Shown piece by piece: positions 5,980 through 6,421 of a stretch of 6,421 bases of DNA; the stretch's first letter is position 1, and every line of letters begins with the position of its first letter. The position numbers were made by a program, and so were the translations under genes. Location of the stretch: NCBI GenBank assembly GCA_012519125.1, contig JAAYQY010000273.1, forward strand, positions 1 to 6,421. Reading direction: 5' to 3'. The stretch comes from Spirochaetales bacterium. Lineage in GTDB: Bacteria > Spirochaetota > Spirochaetia > Sphaerochaetales > Sphaerochaetaceae. Under the pieces are notes generated by a model. The model was not told where the DNA came from. It searched no databases and saw nothing but the letters and a program-made list of their open reading frames with translations.

Positions 5980-6421
5980 ATGCAGTTCAATGAGAAACTC
6001 AGTTCAGTACGGCTTGCCTCCGGCCTGACGCAGGAACAGCTTGCGGAGAAGGTGTTTGTATCGCGAGTTACGGTCTCCAAATGGGAGACCGGGCGCGGCT
6101 ATCCCAATCTTGACTCGCTCAAGCAACTTTCGCATCTGTTCGGCATTTCCCTTGATGAGTTGTTGGGATCGGTTGAGTTGGTAGCCATTGCCGAAGCTGA
6201 GGTAAAAACGGGTGTCCAGAAAGATCGCACCCTCATGTTTGGTCTTTTGGATTGCCTTGGCCTATTGCTCCTGTTCATACCCATGTTTGCGGTTGCCACA
6301 TCGGAGCGCATCAACCTCATCCCTTTGCTGGAATTCCACACTCCTTCCGCTTGGATTCTCAAGACGATGGTGGCTCTTCTCTTCTTGTTCGGATGCACAG
6401 AGCTTGCGCTCCAGAATCTCA
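5980..6421 (+). CDS. XRE-family helix-turn-helix regulator with membrane C-terminal part (3' end outside window)
   Basis: The frame opens with ATG 5980-5982, preceded by AAGGGA (5968-5973) six nt upstream, and remains open to the right edge (147 codons seen). Residues 5-61 form a classical Cro/C1-type HTH domain: 'VRLASGLTQEQLAEKVFVSRVTVSKWETG' spans helices 1 to 3, with the recognition helix around V27-W35, then 'GYPNLDSLKQLSHLFGISLDELL'. After a charged linker (62-85) two hydrophobic segments follow (about 87-105 and 124-140), so the protein is probably anchored in the membrane with the DNA-binding head in the cytoplasm. This architecture is known among XRE regulators that control nearby membrane-protein genes. 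It is transcribed divergently from nqrB across 133 bp, so it may regulate the nqr operon and itself; this is inferred from position only. The signal it senses is unknown. Confidence 0.85.
   Translation, partial: MQFNEKLSSVRLASGLTQEQLAEKVFVSRVTVSKWETGRGYPNLDSLKQLSHLFGISLDELLGSVELVAIAEAEVKTGVQKDRTLMFGLLDCLGLLLLFIPMFAVATSERINLIPLLEFHTPSAWILKTMVALLFLFGCTELALQNL

Noticed and set aside
1..6421. CRISPR array, tRNA, rRNA, insertion sequence or phage genes
   Set aside because: No regularly spaced repeats, tRNA-like cloverleaf, transposase or terminal inverted repeats were seen; the window is almost fully covered by ordinary genes.

Overview
This 6.4 kb window is almost fully coding. Its core is a minus-strand operon for a sodium-translocating NADH:quinone oxidoreductase (Na+-NQR), in the order nqrB-nqrC-nqrD-nqrE-nqrF. 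Three more genes follow at very short spacing: a soluble protein I do not recognise (157 aa), a small DUF3147 membrane protein, and a UMP kinase of the archaeal/spirochaete type. The spirochaete-type UMP kinase, the roughly 50% GC and the anaerobe-style gene set suggest a spirochaete, perhaps a Sphaerochaeta relative. That is an inference from family knowledge, not a database result.

Layout: (1) 2-385, plus strand: the 3' end of a PflX-like radical SAM protein, converging on and overlapping the UMP kinase gene by 23 bp. (2) 5846 down to 363, minus strand: eight genes with ATGA overlaps, 1-nt gaps or short gaps, nearly all with a clear Shine-Dalgarno sequence 5-8 nt before the start. A good sigma-70-like promoter (TTTACT-17-TATACT) lies just before nqrB. 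(3) 5847-5979: a divergent 133-bp control region with a dyad symmetry. (4) 5980 to the right edge, plus strand: a helix-turn-helix regulator with predicted membrane segments, cut by the window end.

How it works together: NqrF takes electrons from NADH through FAD and a 2Fe-2S cluster. NqrD and NqrE hold an intramembrane iron-sulfur cluster through one conserved Cys each. NqrC and NqrB carry covalent FMN on Thr (motifs TGAT and SAAT), and Na+ is pumped through NqrB. The key catalytic residues of these five subunits are present.

The main oddity is that nqrA is absent. The promoter and a divergent gene sit directly upstream of nqrB, where nqrA normally lies. NqrB also lacks the long cytoplasmic N-terminus seen in Vibrio NqrB. 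Both missing parts are linked to quinone binding in the classical enzyme, so this may be a variant NQR with a different electron acceptor, or one with a substitute subunit encoded elsewhere.
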